Counted from the first letter of the stretch, positions 24,829-34,333 are shown. The stretch: DNA of 64,000 nucleotides from Halorussus amylolyticus (GCF_004143485.2 NZ_ML974134.1:197786-261785), one strand, 5' to 3'. Made by a program: numbers and translations. The notes: generated by a model from the letters alone, not told the origin.

Positions 24829-25623
24829 ATGATGTCCGAGAGAGAACATCCAAAAGAGAACCGACGGTCGATGTTGAACAGCGTCCACGAGGGACACAGC
24901 ATTTTCGAGAACGACGAGAGCGTGTCCTCTGACCGACGCCCTCTACTCAAAGGACTCGCAGTCTCGGTAGGAAGCCTGCTCGGTCTGGGAGGTACTGCCG
25001 CTGCCGGTTCCGACACCGAAGCCGACGAAATACGAAAACAGACCGAAGCCGCGATGGAGGGCTACGATACAGTCGAAGGAGTAGAAACCGCAGTAGCCAA
25101 CCACGAGAATGGGCTTTTGAATAAACTAACCGATAGCAGTCTCGTCGCGGCCGTCGATTCGGATACCTTCACCGCCAACGATGTCCAACTTTGGAAGGCT
25201 CCAGCAGAGAACGAACCTACTGACGGGACGTACGTGACTGCCTCCGAACGCGAGGGAACGTTCGCGGCACAGATTTCCATCGTCCGGAAGACGCCGAACC
25301 ACATCGTTCGGGTTAATATCGAACCCCAACTCGACCGGAGTTTCGCCACGGTCAGTACGCGTGAGGGTGAGACGATAGCCGTTCTCGACCCCAGTCACGA
25401 CGGTGAATTGTCGGCTCAGACCGGCGAGAGCACCGATGACACGGTTACACCGCAAAAGGAGTGCGGAACCGACGGGTACACGTGCCCGCCGGGTGCGTGT
25501 TGTCTCACCTGTGGAACCCTTCAGACGAAACACGAACGGACGTGTTGCGTTTTTTCCGACGGTTCCACGGATTGTTACGAAGAAGCCATCGACAAATGCT
25601 GTGACCCGCTCGTTTGCTGTTAG
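24829..25623 (+). CDS. Tat-exported Cys-rich protein, halocin-like precursor
   Basis: 264 residues. A long polar N-terminus precedes a twin-arginine signal (SDRRPLLKGLAVSVG, about 33-47). A middle domain of about 150 residues follows, then a C-terminal 54 residues containing 12 Cys, including CC pairs (GACC, RTCC, DKCC, VCC). Precursors of halocin C8 share this plan: Tat signal, N-terminal immunity region, released Cys-rich peptide. I recognise no direct homology, so a halocin role is inference. The start is uncertain (24805 is the alternative; both have AT-rich boxes about 26 bases upstream). The region is markedly AT-richer than its surroundings. Its stop codon overlaps that of the convergent gene. 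Confidence 0.6.
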   Translation: MMSEREHPKENRRSMLNSVHEGHSIFENDESVSSDRRPLLKGLAVSVGSLLGLGGTAAAGSDTEADEIRKQTEAAMEGYDTVEGVETAVANHENGLLNKLTDSSLVAAVDSDTFTANDVQLWKAPAENEPTDGTYVTASEREGTFAAQISIVRKTPNHIVRVNIEPQLDRSFATVSTREGETIAVLDPSHDGELSAQTGESTDDTVTPQKECGTDGYTCPPGACCLTCGTLQTKHERTCCVFSDGSTDCYEEAIDKCCDPLVCC

Positions 25624-26774
25624 GTGGTACAGCCGGCCACGGTCACCGTTTTCTCAGACAGAGCGAGATACCTGCCCGACTCGTCACACGAGACCGGAGA
25701 GAGCGTGGAAACGCGCTCGAAATCGTACACTTCAGCGTACGTATCGACGAATTCGGTTGCCTGACTTGCACGCTCCCACGTCACTCGCCACGTGACGACG
25801 GTCGCGTTACTCGACCGGTAATAGTCCATCCTGTCGTTGGTCCAGCCATCGGTCGCGGCGGTCGCTCGGCTTGGACTGATACCTTTACTTTCGAGTGTTT
25901 CCCGGAGAAACAGTTCACCGACACGGTCAGTGTGTACGCGTTCGAGCGAAGTCGTGGATACGTTCGGTGACTCCAGTCGTTCGTCGATAGGTTCGGTCTC
26001 GTTCGGATGGAGCAGTTGTGCCGTCGATTCTGGAATATCGGTACCGCGAACGCTCCGCTGGTCCAGTTGCTTGCTGTATCGGTAGCCCGAGTAGTACATC
26101 GACTGGGTTATCTGTCGCTTCCACTGTTGCTCAGGTGCGCTCAGTGCTGAGACGTTCAGATGTCCTCCGTACCGGTCGATATACACGTCTGCCACGTACA
26201 GCGAGACGCCGTTCGAAACGGCTTGTCGAGCAAGCACTTCGTCCGTGGTCTGTGGAGCGGTCGAACGCGAGCCAGTGGTCGTTCCGTCGTTGGCAGCGGG
26301 TATCCCGATGGCGTCGCTGAGTTCGTGAACGACGAGGGCTTCGTAGGACAGCCACGGGACGTTTTCGACGACTGTTTGATTCGCGAGGAACACCTCTACC
26401 GGTCCACCGTCCGGTGAGACCGTCGTATGACCTAGTGATGACCGTTCTGTCGAACTCTCTCTCTCGTCGAGTTCGAAGAAACGGAGGCCGTCCTCCTCGA
26501 CGAAAGCGAACTGAGCTTGATTCGGGGTCGTGTCGATTCCACTGTCTGTCCGCTCGACACAAATCGAGAGATTTCGTTGCAGTTGCTGTCCCGTTATGCG
26601 TTCGGTACGGGAGAGCATTCGCTCGAAGTCGTACTCGGGCAGCGATTCGCAGATCTCGACGCGGGCGTTTCGTTCCTCCTCTACCGAATTCAGGTGACCG
26701 TTTGCGTAGACGCCCGTGAGTAGTGCTCCGAAAAGCAACGCAGCGAAAAGTACTCCTCTGCGTCGAGATTTCAT
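25620..26774 (-). CDS. Membrane-anchored or exported protein with degenerate zinc-protease motif
   Basis: 384 residues. The N-terminal signal-anchor (RRRGVLFAALLFGALLTGVYANG) suggests an extracytoplasmic protein. VVHELSDAIGI occupies the place of an HEXXH zinc motif but the second His is Asp, so catalysis is doubtful. The remainder is rich in Ser/Thr and N-glycosylation sequons (NVS, NQT, NAT). It vaguely resembles the Hvo_1808 surface-protein group. It is convergent with, and overlaps by 4 bases, the halocin-like gene, so a functional link is possible. TATA-like CATATAAG (26795-26802) gives a leaderless start. Confidence 0.6.
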   Translation of the reverse strand: MKSRRRGVLFAALLFGALLTGVYANGHLNSVEEERNARVEICESLPEYDFERMLSRTERITGQQLQRNLSICVERTDSGIDTTPNQAQFAFVEEDGLRFFELDERESSTERSSLGHTTVSPDGGPVEVFLANQTVVENVPWLSYEALVVHELSDAIGIPAANDGTTTGSRSTAPQTTDEVLARQAVSNGVSLYVADVYIDRYGGHLNVSALSAPEQQWKRQITQSMYYSGYRYSKQLDQRSVRGTDIPESTAQLLHPNETEPIDERLESPNVSTTSLERVHTDRVGELFLRETLESKGISPSRATAATDGWTNDRMDYYRSSNATVVTWRVTWERASQATEFVDTYAEVYDFERVSTLSPVSCDESGRYLALSEKTVTVAGCTT

Positions 26775-26794
26775 TTATCTAAAATAATCTGCCC

Positions 26795-26802
26795 TCGCTT
26801 AT
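26795..26802 (-). promoter_or_regulatory. TATA-like box for the gene starting at 26774
   Basis: On the minus strand CATATAAG lies about 25 bases before the ATG in an AT-rich upstream region, indicating leaderless transcription. Confidence 0.45.
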
Positions 26803-26853
26803 ATGTTTTTGCCGTACTAGAATGCTTAGAAAATATCAGGGAGGGGGTGTCGG

Positions 26854-29295
26854 CTATTGAGAGTCCTTGGAGTTATCTGCAGCCGCCACGACGTTCACTG
26901 CCGCGACGTTCTCGGCCACGTCGTGAACCCGAACGATGTCCGCGCCGCGCTCGGCCGCGATTGCGGTCCCCGCGACGGTCGCCGCGGTCCGGTCGTCGTC
27001 CTCCCCGATGAGACCGAACATCGACTTGTGCGAGTGGCCCACGAGGACCGGACACTCCAGCGCGTGGAACTCGTCGGTCCGGCCGAGGAGCTCGAAGCTC
27101 TCGGCGCTCGCCTTCCCGAAGCCCAATCCGGGGTCCACCACGATTTGCTCGCGGTCGAGTCCGGCCTTCTCGGCCAGCAGGACCTTCTCTTCGAGTTCGT
27201 CGATGACGTCCTCGACCACGTCGTCGTAGTGGACTTGGTTGCTCGGAACCACTGGCGCGTCGATGCTGTGCATCACGACCAGCGGCGCGTCGTACTCGGC
27301 GGCGACGAACCGCATCTCTGGGTCTTCGAGACCCGACACGTCGTTGAGTACGTCGGCTCCGGCGTCGAGCGCGGCGCGCGCGACTTCCGCCTTTCGGGTG
27401 TCGATAGAGACGAGAGCGTCGAGGTCGGCGATGCGCTCGATGACCGGAACCACGCGCTCGATTTCCTCGGTCGCGGAAATCTCGTCCGCGCCGGGACGGG
27501 TCGATTCGCCCCCCACGTCCACGATGTCTGCGCCCGCTTCGACCATCTCCTCGGCGCGCGCCACCGCGTCCTCGACGCGTTCGTACTCGCCGCCGTCGTG
27601 GAACGAGTCGGGCGTGACGTTCAGGACGCCCATCACCGCGGTCCGGTCCTCCCACGGGTAGCCCCGCCGGGCCGGGTCGGTCCGGATGTCGAGCGCCTCG
27701 CGGAGTTCGTCGGCGAACACCGACAGGCCGTAGGGCTGGCCGTCGAGTTTCTCGCCGAGGCGCTTGAACTGGGCCAGCGTGCCCATCAGCACCACGTCGA
27801 TGTTCTGCTCGTCCTGCTCGTTCAGTCCCGAGAGCGCACACTCCCCGCCGAGTGAGAGCATCTCCTCTTTGAGATATCGGGCTTGGCGAACCTGCACGCG
27901 GGTCTTGAGGACTCGGTGGACCGCCTTCCCGCGCATCCGCCACACGCCGGGGTCGGTGACGTGCGCGCCCTCCAAGGCTTCGCGGGCGTCGTCGAGATTC
28001 CGGATTCGCTTGGGAATCTCGGCGCGGGTCCACCGCGACCGGGCCTCCGCCACGCCGTAGAGCGACCCCGCGACGAGGACGAGGTCGTCCGAGTCGGCCG
28101 CGTTCAGCGCGTTCTCCAGCGCGCCCTCGACCGAGTTCCGGGTGAGGACCTCGCCAGCGCCCGCCTCCTCGAAGACGCGGGCGACGACCGCCTCGTCTTC
28201 GGCGCGGTCGAGGTTCGGGTGGGTCGCAACCACGCGGTCGGGCGTGGGTAGGGCCTCGGCCATCCCGCGGAGGTCCTTGTCGTGCATCGCGCCGAACACG
28301 AGGTGGAAGTCGTCGTACGCGCCGTCGAACTCCGCGAGCGTCCGGGCGAGCGCCTCGCACGCGCCGGGGTTGTGCGCGCCGTCGAGGACCACGAACGGGT
28401 CGGTTCCCATCACCTCGAAGCGGCCGGGCCAGTCGGCCTTTCGAAGCCCGCGAGCGAGCGTCTCCTCGCTCACGTCCGCGACTTGGCGGGCGAGCGCGGC
28501 CGCGACTCCGGCGTTCTGCGCCTGGTACTCGCCGAGAAGCGGGATTCGCGTTTCGACGCTCCAATCGTCTCCCGCAAGCGAAATCGCGGCCTCGGTGTGG
28601 TTCGTCCGACCGCCGTAGCTGACCCGAACGTCGGCGGCGTCGTCTTCGCCCACACGAACCACGTCACCGGCCTGTTCACGGACCGCCGCGAGCGCCTCGT
28701 CCGCGGTCGCGGTCACGAGCGGCGCGTCCTCCGGCGCGACGTGGGCCTTGTCGCGGGCGATTTCCTCGATGGTCTCGCCGATGATGCCGGTGTGTTCGAG
28801 CGTGACGCTCGTGACCGCGGCCGCAATCGGGTCCACGACGCTCGTGGCGTCGTACTTCCCGCCGATGCCGACTTCGAGTATCGCCACGTCCACGTCCTCG
28901 CGGCCGAAGTACCAGATGCCGAGCGCGGTCATCGTCTCGAAGAAGGTGGGCGCGTCCCCGTCGGCCGCCTTGTCGTTGACGTACTCGCGAATCGACTCGA
29001 CGAACTCGACGATTGCGGCCTCCGGAATCTTCCGACCGTCCACGCGGACGCGCTCGCGCACGTCGTCGAAATGCGGCGAGGTGTACAAGCCGACGTTCAG
29101 TCCGGCGTCCCGCAGGACGCGCTCGGCCATCCGGGCGGTCGAACCCTTCCCGTTCGACCCCGCGACCTGCACGAAATCGACCCCTTCGTGGGGGTCGTCG
29201 AGGTGAGCCAGCAAATCGGCCGTCGAATCCGTCCCCGGTTTGGGTCGGAAGCGACGGATGTCGAACAGGAAGTTCGCCGCCTCGTGGTAGTTCAT
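26854..29295 (-). CDS. folCP: Bifunctional folylpolyglutamate synthase / dihydropteroate synthase
   Basis: 813 residues joining two folate enzymes. The N-terminal FolC (about 1-420) has the P-loop GSNGKGSTA and the DGAHNPGA motif. It adds glutamate to folate or dihydropteroate. The C-terminal FolP (about 530-805) has MGVLNVTPDSFHDGG, DVGGESTRPGA, SIDTRKA, NDVSG and DPGLGFGK, the pterin- and pABA-binding loops of dihydropteroate synthase. The linker region of about 100 residues is of unknown role. Such FolC-FolP fusions are known in haloarchaea. The start at 29295 (MNYHEA) follows a TATA-like AATCTAAAG 26 bases upstream. Confidence 0.93.
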   Translation of the reverse strand: MNYHEAANFLFDIRRFRPKPGTDSTADLLAHLDDPHEGVDFVQVAGSNGKGSTARMAERVLRDAGLNVGLYTSPHFDDVRERVRVDGRKIPEAAIVEFVESIREYVNDKAADGDAPTFFETMTALGIWYFGREDVDVAILEVGIGGKYDATSVVDPIAAAVTSVTLEHTGIIGETIEEIARDKAHVAPEDAPLVTATADEALAAVREQAGDVVRVGEDDAADVRVSYGGRTNHTEAAISLAGDDWSVETRIPLLGEYQAQNAGVAAALARQVADVSEETLARGLRKADWPGRFEVMGTDPFVVLDGAHNPGACEALARTLAEFDGAYDDFHLVFGAMHDKDLRGMAEALPTPDRVVATHPNLDRAEDEAVVARVFEEAGAGEVLTRNSVEGALENALNAADSDDLVLVAGSLYGVAEARSRWTRAEIPKRIRNLDDAREALEGAHVTDPGVWRMRGKAVHRVLKTRVQVRQARYLKEEMLSLGGECALSGLNEQDEQNIDVVLMGTLAQFKRLGEKLDGQPYGLSVFADELREALDIRTDPARRGYPWEDRTAVMGVLNVTPDSFHDGGEYERVEDAVARAEEMVEAGADIVDVGGESTRPGADEISATEEIERVVPVIERIADLDALVSIDTRKAEVARAALDAGADVLNDVSGLEDPEMRFVAAEYDAPLVVMHSIDAPVVPSNQVHYDDVVEDVIDELEEKVLLAEKAGLDREQIVVDPGLGFGKASAESFELLGRTDEFHALECPVLVGHSHKSMFGLIGEDDDRTAATVAGTAIAAERGADIVRVHDVAENVAAVNVVAAADNSKDSQ

Positions 29296-29415
29296 ACCTG
29301 CGTGAACAGAGGCGGCGTGCTTTAGATTGTCGGACTCGACCTTTTGCTGCGCTCGCGCCCCGAGAGGCGCTCGCTGGCAAAACGTCGATGAAAAACCGGC
29401 GTCACCTCCTCTCTC

Positions 29416-29525
29416 GCGGCGGGGCGACTTCGCCGCCCCGCCGCTCGCTCGAAGGTTCCTTGGTCCGCTCCTCGCTTCGTCTGCGTTCGCAAAGCGAACG
29501 CAGACTCGGAAGACTACGTCTTCCG
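29416..29525. repeat. Cluster of three strong hairpins
   Basis: In order: GCGGCGGGGCG with CGCCCCGCCGC (29416-29426, 29434-29444); a perfect 12-bp stem with AAA loop (29479-29490, 29494-29505); and CGGAAGAC-TAC-GTCTTCCG (29507-29525). They lie downstream of the minus-strand gene ending at 29596 and upstream of folCP. The third resembles the hairpin module in copy A and in the purH array. The rest of the 300-base gap 29296-29595 shows nothing else. Confidence 0.55.
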
Positions 29526-29595
29526 GCGCTCGTCGCGGTACACTCACTTGTACTCGACCGCAGGCGGACGGTCGGCCAGCACGAAGCGCTCGGCG

Positions 29596-30129
29596 TCACC
29601 GCTCGAACTCGGGGTCGAGGGTTCGCGACGAGCGCCGCGGGCGCTCGTCGCGAACGCCATGTTCGTCGCTCCCACGACGCTCGTCCAGCAGGTCCTCCAG
29701 TCGTCGTTCGTACTCCAGTTCGCCGATTTCGTCCGCGACGTACTCGCGCTTGAGGTCAGCGATGCGCTCCTCGGTCGTCGGTTCGAACCGCTCGGCGAGT
29801 CCCTTCTCGCGGGCCTGCGGGGAGACGCGCTCGACTCCGCGAGCGACTCGGGCGAGTCGCTCGCTCCGGGGCAACGACGCGCGCCGAATCATCGACACCA
29901 CGAGCGAGACGAGCAGGACGACCGAGAGGAGCGCGACCACCACCGCGCCAGCGAGGTACGGCACAATCGCGTCGAGGAGGGCGAGGACGAGCGGCACCCC
30001 GGCGGTTGGTGTCGCGAGCGCCGAGACGCCCGCGGCGAGACCGAACGCTACCAGACCGACCAGCGCGAACAGCGACAGGACGAACCCCGCGAAGAGCGCC
30101 TTCACCCGTCCGTCGCGTTGGGAACTCAT
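29596..30129 (-). CDS. Membrane protein with SHOCT-like C-terminus
   Basis: 177 residues: two or three helices (about 9-34 and 45-80), a basic linker, and a short helical domain (EERIADLKREYVADEIGELEYERRLEDLL; about 117-145) of the SHOCT type. The tail is charged. ATG codons at 30129 and 30132 are equally possible. The architecture is like that of the gene at 17039-17533 but the sequences are not close. No operon partner. Confidence 0.7.
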   Translation of the reverse strand: MSSQRDGRVKALFAGFVLSLFALVGLVAFGLAAGVSALATPTAGVPLVLALLDAIVPYLAGAVVVALLSVVLLVSLVVSMIRRASLPRSERLARVARGVERVSPQAREKGLAERFEPTTEERIADLKREYVADEIGELEYERRLEDLLDERRGSDEHGVRDERPRRSSRTLDPEFER

Positions 30130-30251
30130 CATCGACCGTTCGTAGTGAACGTACTTGAATCCGTCTTCGAGCGACGGCGGAGACCTTTTGTTATCCAAAA
30201 TCACGGCATTCGGTTCGGGTTCGAACGCTCTGGCTACGTCACTGACGCAAC

Positions 30252-30259
30252 ATTTATAC
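30252..30259 (+). promoter_or_regulatory. TATA box of the RelBE-like unit
   Basis: ATTTATAC is centred 27 bases before the ATG at 30283, a near-consensus haloarchaeal TATA box for a leaderless antitoxin-toxin transcript. Confidence 0.55.
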
Positions 30260-30282
30260 GTCGGTCGGCAGAATCATTCTTC

Positions 30283-30441
30283 ATGGCAACCGACGGCGAC
30301 CGCGCTCGACACTCGCCTGAAGCTGATATGCTTCCCGACGAGCGGGAAGTCATCGCCGACCGTATCGAGTCTCTTGCAGACGAATCGGAGCAGTTGTCTA
30401 TCGAAGTGGTCGCCGAAGACCTTGGAATCGAACTAGAGTAG
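30283..30441 (+). CDS. Small acidic antitoxin of a RelE-type pair
   Basis: 52 residues, very acidic, with a helical central part (REVIADRIESLADESEQLSIEVVAEDLGIELE). It ends 2 bases before the toxin gene start. Its shortness means only a toxin-wrapping region is likely, without a full DNA-binding domain. Identity as an antitoxin rests on its position before the RelE-like gene. Confidence 0.7.
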   Translation: MATDGDRARHSPEADMLPDEREVIADRIESLADESEQLSIEVVAEDLGIELE

Positions 30442-30443
30442 GT

Positions 30444-30776
30444 ATGCCGCGTGCGCCTTCGACGCTTCGGTTTCTCCCCGAGGCACGCGACGACCTCGGT
30501 ACTATCCAGCAGCATAACCCCGACCACGCGGCACGCATTCTCCAAAAAATCGACGATTGGCAGGACAAGATTCAGTGGGGACGCGTCCCGCAGGAACACC
30601 TCACGTATCTTACTGGGTCAGGCACGCGTAATTTCTATCGAGAGCGCGTGGGAAACAGCGGCTACCGCGTTATATACGAAATCAGCGACGATACATTGAC
30701 TGTCGTTGCAATCTTGCCGAAAGGCGACGACACGTACGACTTACAGGAGTTTCGACGCCGGATGGACTCTCGATAA
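30444..30776 (+). CDS. RelE/ParE-family toxin
   Basis: 110 residues of the RelE fold: LRFLPEARDDLGTIQ, NHPDHAARILQKIDDW-like helix, then YRERVGNSGYRVIYEI and VVAILPKGDDTYDLQEF. Basic and aromatic residues in the strand region (R, Y, R) match the RNA-cleaving surface of RelE toxins. It is translationally coupled to the antitoxin (2-base gap). Cleavage of ribosome-bound mRNA is inferred from the family. Confidence 0.8.
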   Translation: MPRAPSTLRFLPEARDDLGTIQQHNPDHAARILQKIDDWQDKIQWGRVPQEHLTYLTGSGTRNFYRERVGNSGYRVIYEISDDTLTVVAILPKGDDTYDLQEFRRRMDSR

Positions 30777-30804
30777 CAGTCTCAGCAAATCGCTATCTTC
30801 CACT

Positions 30805-31129
30805 ACTCCTTCACTCCGTTCAGTCGTGTCTGAAACACCGGAAGACAAACCGCGTCTTCCGAGCGTCCGGCACTAATCGTGCCGGAAACACCGTCAGAGA
30901 CAAGCTCTGACGAGCTTCAGACGACTCCTTCACTCCGTTCAGTCGTGTCTGAAACACCGGAAGACAAACCGCGTCTTCCGAGCGTCCGGCACTAATCGTG
31001 CCGGAAACACCGTCAGAGACAAGCTCTGACGAGCTTCAGACGACTCCTTCACTCCGTTCAGTCGTGTCTGAAACACCGGAAGACAAACCGCGTCTTCCGA
31101 GCGTCCGGCACTAATCGTGCCGGAAGCAC
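30805..31129. repeat. 119-base tandem repeat array overlapping the 3' end of purH
   Basis: Units start at 30805, 30924 and 31043. The first two are identical over 119 bases and the third is partial, ending inside purH at about 31129. Each unit holds the hairpins CGGAAGAC/GTCTTCCG, TCCGGCAC/GTGCCGGA, GTCAGAG/CTCTGAC (absent from the partial unit), and a bulged TTCAGACGACT/AGTCGTGTCTGAA. Each includes, on the minus strand, TTCCGGCACGATTAG, the last five codons of purH. No gene lies between relE and purH. Confidence 0.85.
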
Positions 31130-32736
31130 CGAGTACCGGTAAACACCATCGCCATGCCGTGTTCGTTCGCGGCTTCGATAACGTCGTCGTCGTTGACCGA
31201 CCCGCCGGGCTGAACCACGGCCTCGACGCCCGCCTCGGCGGCGGCCTCGATGGCGTCGGGGAACGGGAAGAAGGCGTCGGACGCCATCACTGCGCCCTCG
31301 GCGGACTTACCCTCGGCGTCGGATTCGGCTTTCATCTTCGCAATCTCGACGGCATCGACTCGGCTGACCTGTCCCGCGCCGACGCCGACCGTCTCGGTGC
31401 CGGTGGCGAACAGGATGGCGTTCGACTTGACGTGCTTGATGGTCCGCCACGCGAACAGCATCGATTCGAGTTGGTCGTCCGTGGGTTCGGTCTCGGTCAC
31501 GACTTCGAGGTCCTCGCGGGTCGGGGCTTGGAGGTCGCGCTCTTGGACCAAGGTTCCGCCGACGAGGTCGTTTTCGGTGGTCGTCTCCGTGATTTCGCCG
31601 AAGTCGCTCTCGTCGCCTGCATCGAGGACGCGGAGGTTCTTCTTCTCGCGAAGGGTCGCCAATGCGTCGTCGGTGTACCCCGGTGCGACCACGACTTCTT
31701 TGAACGAGTCGATAATCTTCTCGGCGGTGGCGTCGTCGCACTTCCGATTCAGCGCGACGATTCCGCCGAACGCGCTCTTGGCGTCGGTCGAGAGCGCGCG
31801 GTCGTAGGCCTCGGCGAGCGACTCGGCGGTGGCGCATCCAGCGGGGTTGGTGTGCTTGATGACCGCGGCCGCGGGTCGGTCGAACTCCTTGACCAGATTC
31901 AGCGCGGCGTCGGCGTCGTTGTAGTTGTTGTACCCCATGCCCTTCGCGCCTTCGTTGAGTTGGGGCGCGGAGACGACGCTCGCCTCCCTACTGCTCGCAT
32001 CGGCGTAGAGCGCGGCGTCCTGGTGGGGGTTCTCGCCGTACCGGAGGTCGTCGGCCTGGTCGGCGGTCTCGACCCGGCGGGCGGGGAACGTCCCGTCGGT
32101 GTCGCCTTCGACTCGGACTTCGTTTGCCTCTTCGTCCACCTCGGCTTGGCCCTCCGCGAACCACTTGACTGCGCGGGGGTACGCCTTGAACTCGCCCTCG
32201 TAGAGCACTCGGTCCTTGAGCGAGTCGGCGTCGTCGCCCTCGTAAATCGGAACCGGCTCTTGGGTCACGATTGGTCCGCCGTCTACCTTCGACTCGACGA
32301 CTTCGCCGTCGTCGTCGGTGGCGTCGGTGACGACGTGAACGGTGCATCCCGTGAGGGAGACGCCCGCGTCGAGCGCGTCGCCCCACGCGTCCATCCCGGG
32401 GAACGAGGGAAGCAGGGAGGGGTGGACGTTCAGCGTCGTGGGAGCCGAATCGAGGAACGCGTCAGAGAGGATTCGCATGTAACCGTCGAGGCACACCAAC
32501 TCGAAGTCGTAGTCGGCGAGCGCGTCGAGGACGCGTTTTTCGTGGTCGCGCCGACTCTCGTCGTCGCCGAGTTCCACGACTTCGGTCGGAATGTCGCGCT
32601 CGGCCGCCGCGTCGAGGACGGGCGCGTCGGCGTCGGTGGTCAGTACGACTGCGAGTTCGCCACCGCCGGGCGTGAGGTCGGCGATGTGCAGGAGATTTCG
32701 ACCGCGGTTGCCAGCGAGTCCGGCGATTCGCGTCAT
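31111..32736 (-). CDS. purH: PurN-PurH fusion: glycinamide-ribonucleotide and AICAR formyltransferases
   Basis: 541 residues. The N-terminal PurN-like domain (about 1-200) has [12 protein letters not shown] and catalyses formyl transfer to glycinamide ribonucleotide. The C-terminal AICAR transformylase domain of PurH (from about 225; [35 protein letters not shown]) formylates AICAR. The usual N-terminal IMP cyclohydrolase domain of PurH is missing; archaea commonly use PurO for that step. It is divergent from purB with a 168-base shared upstream region. The 3' end is part of a tandem repeat. Confidence 0.92.
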   Translation of the reverse strand: MTRIAGLAGNRGRNLLHIADLTPGGGELAVVLTTDADAPVLDAAAERDIPTEVVELGDDESRRDHEKRVLDALADYDFELVCLDGYMRILSDAFLDSAPTTLNVHPSLLPSFPGMDAWGDALDAGVSLTGCTVHVVTDATDDDGEVVESKVDGGPIVTQEPVPIYEGDDADSLKDRVLYEGEFKAYPRAVKWFAEGQAEVDEEANEVRVEGDTDGTFPARRVETADQADDLRYGENPHQDAALYADASSREASVVSAPQLNEGAKGMGYNNYNDADAALNLVKEFDRPAAAVIKHTNPAGCATAESLAEAYDRALSTDAKSAFGGIVALNRKCDDATAEKIIDSFKEVVVAPGYTDDALATLREKKNLRVLDAGDESDFGEITETTTENDLVGGTLVQERDLQAPTREDLEVVTETEPTDDQLESMLFAWRTIKHVKSNAILFATGTETVGVGAGQVSRVDAVEIAKMKAESDAEGKSAEGAVMASDAFFPFPDAIEAAAEAGVEAVVQPGGSVNDDDVIEAANEHGMAMVFTGTRCFRHD

Positions 32737-32904
32737 ACCTCCACGACCGCCCGCCCCGGCAAAAGGAGTTGCGGTTCCAAATCAGAGAGTATCCATTTCC
32801 TTGCATAGGATGCCCGGTTCGAGCGCGAGTATCCGACCACACTATGCACGCCCGTGTGGCTTCCGACCGACACGCTTTTTGCCCGCGCCCGGACAGTCAC
32901 GCGT
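32737..32904. promoter_or_regulatory. Divergent promoter region of two purine genes
   Basis: The gap holds T-rich boxes on both sides: CCTTTTGCC on the minus strand about 28 bases before 32736, and GCTTTTTGCC about 30 bases before 32905. Shared control of purine synthesis is inferred from the arrangement; no operator is recognised. Confidence 0.4.
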
Positions 32905-34293
32905 ATGAACTCTCTCTACGCAGTATCGCCGCTCGACGGTCGATACGCCGGGCGGACCGAACCCCTGCGCGAGTACGCCAGCGAGGCCGCGCTCATGCGC
33001 GCCCGCGTGCGAGTCGAAGTAGAGTATCTGGTCGCGCTCGCCGACCTCGACACCACGCCGCTCGAAATCGGCGAGCGCCACCGCGAGTACCTCCGGACGC
33101 TCTACGAGGAGTTCGACGAGTCGGACGCCGAACTGATAAAGCAAATCGAGACCGAGGGGTACGGCGAGTACGACGCCACGAACCACGACGTGAAGGCGGT
33201 CGAGTACTTCGTTCGCGAACGCATCGCCGACCCCAAGCTTGCCCACGCGATTCCGTGGATTCACTTCGCGCTGACGAGCGAAGACGTGAACAATCTCGCG
33301 TACCGCCTGTTGGTGAAAGGCGGGGTCGAGAACGTCCTCTTGCCGAAACTCGAACGCCTTCGGACCGAACTCGCCGAACTGGCTCGCGAGTACCGCGATG
33401 TACCGATGCTCGCCCGGACCCACGGCCAGCCAGCGACTCCCACGACGTTCGGCAAGGAGATGGCCGTCTTCGCATCGCGACTCGGCCGGGCAATTGGGCG
33501 CGTGAAGGACGCCCGCGACGGCCTCCAAGGAAAGCTCGCGGGCGCGTCGGGCACCTACGCCGCCCACGTCGCGGCCTACCCGGACGTGGACTGGCCGGAG
33601 TTCGCCGACTCGTTCGTCGCGGATCTCGGACTCGAACGGGCACCCCTGACTACGCAGGTCAACCCCTGTGACGACCTCGCGGAACTGTTCGACGCGCTCC
33701 GGGGCGCGAACAACGTCCTGCTCGACTTGGACCGGGACGCGTGGCGCTACGTCAGCGACCGCTACCTCGGACAGGACGCCGCGAAGGGAGAGACCGGGTC
33801 CTCGACGATGCCCCACAAGGTCAACCCCATCGACTTCGAGAACTCCGAAGGAAATCTCTCGAAGGCGAACTCCGACCTCGTGTTCCTCGGCGACTACGTC
33901 ACCGAGTCCCGACTCCAGCGCGACCTCTCGGACTCGACGGTCAAACGGAATATCGGGGCCGCCTTCGCCTACTGCCTGCTCGGCTACGTCAAACTACAGG
34001 CCGGACTCGGCAAGGTCGTCCCGAACGAGCAGGTCATGCGCGACGAACTCGACGCCACGCCCGAAATCATCGGCGAGGCGGTCCAGACCATCCTCCGGCG
34101 CGAGGGCCACGACGACGCCTACGAGCGCGTCAAAGACCTGACTCGGGGCCAGCGCGTCACCCTCGACGACTTCCGGGACCTGTTCGAAGACCTCGACGTG
34201 GACGACGAGACGCGCGAAGAACTGTTGGCGTTGACGCCCGCTGGCTACACCGGGGTCGCGAGCGAGATGGTGGACGAACTCGGCGCGGAGTAG
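32905..34293 (+). CDS. purB: Adenylosuccinate lyase
   Basis: A 462-residue enzyme of the fumarase/aspartase superfamily. It releases fumarate from SAICAR and adenylosuccinate in purine synthesis. Signature GSSTMPHKVNPIDFENSEGN holds the catalytic Ser loop; TSEDVNNLAY and RTHGQPATPT are the other active-site segments. The start at 32905 (MNSLYAVSPLDGRY) is the family N-terminus. It is divergent from the PurN-PurH gene. Confidence 0.95.
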   Translation: MNSLYAVSPLDGRYAGRTEPLREYASEAALMRARVRVEVEYLVALADLDTTPLEIGERHREYLRTLYEEFDESDAELIKQIETEGYGEYDATNHDVKAVEYFVRERIADPKLAHAIPWIHFALTSEDVNNLAYRLLVKGGVENVLLPKLERLRTELAELAREYRDVPMLARTHGQPATPTTFGKEMAVFASRLGRAIGRVKDARDGLQGKLAGASGTYAAHVAAYPDVDWPEFADSFVADLGLERAPLTTQVNPCDDLAELFDALRGANNVLLDLDRDAWRYVSDRYLGQDAAKGETGSSTMPHKVNPIDFENSEGNLSKANSDLVFLGDYVTESRLQRDLSDSTVKRNIGAAFAYCLLGYVKLQAGLGKVVPNEQVMRDELDATPEIIGEAVQTILRREGHDDAYERVKDLTRGQRVTLDDFRDLFEDLDVDDETREELLALTPAGYTGVASEMVDELGAE

Positions 34294-34333
34294 GTTCGCC
34301 GGATTCCCGCCGGTAAGATTTCGACTTGCGGTT

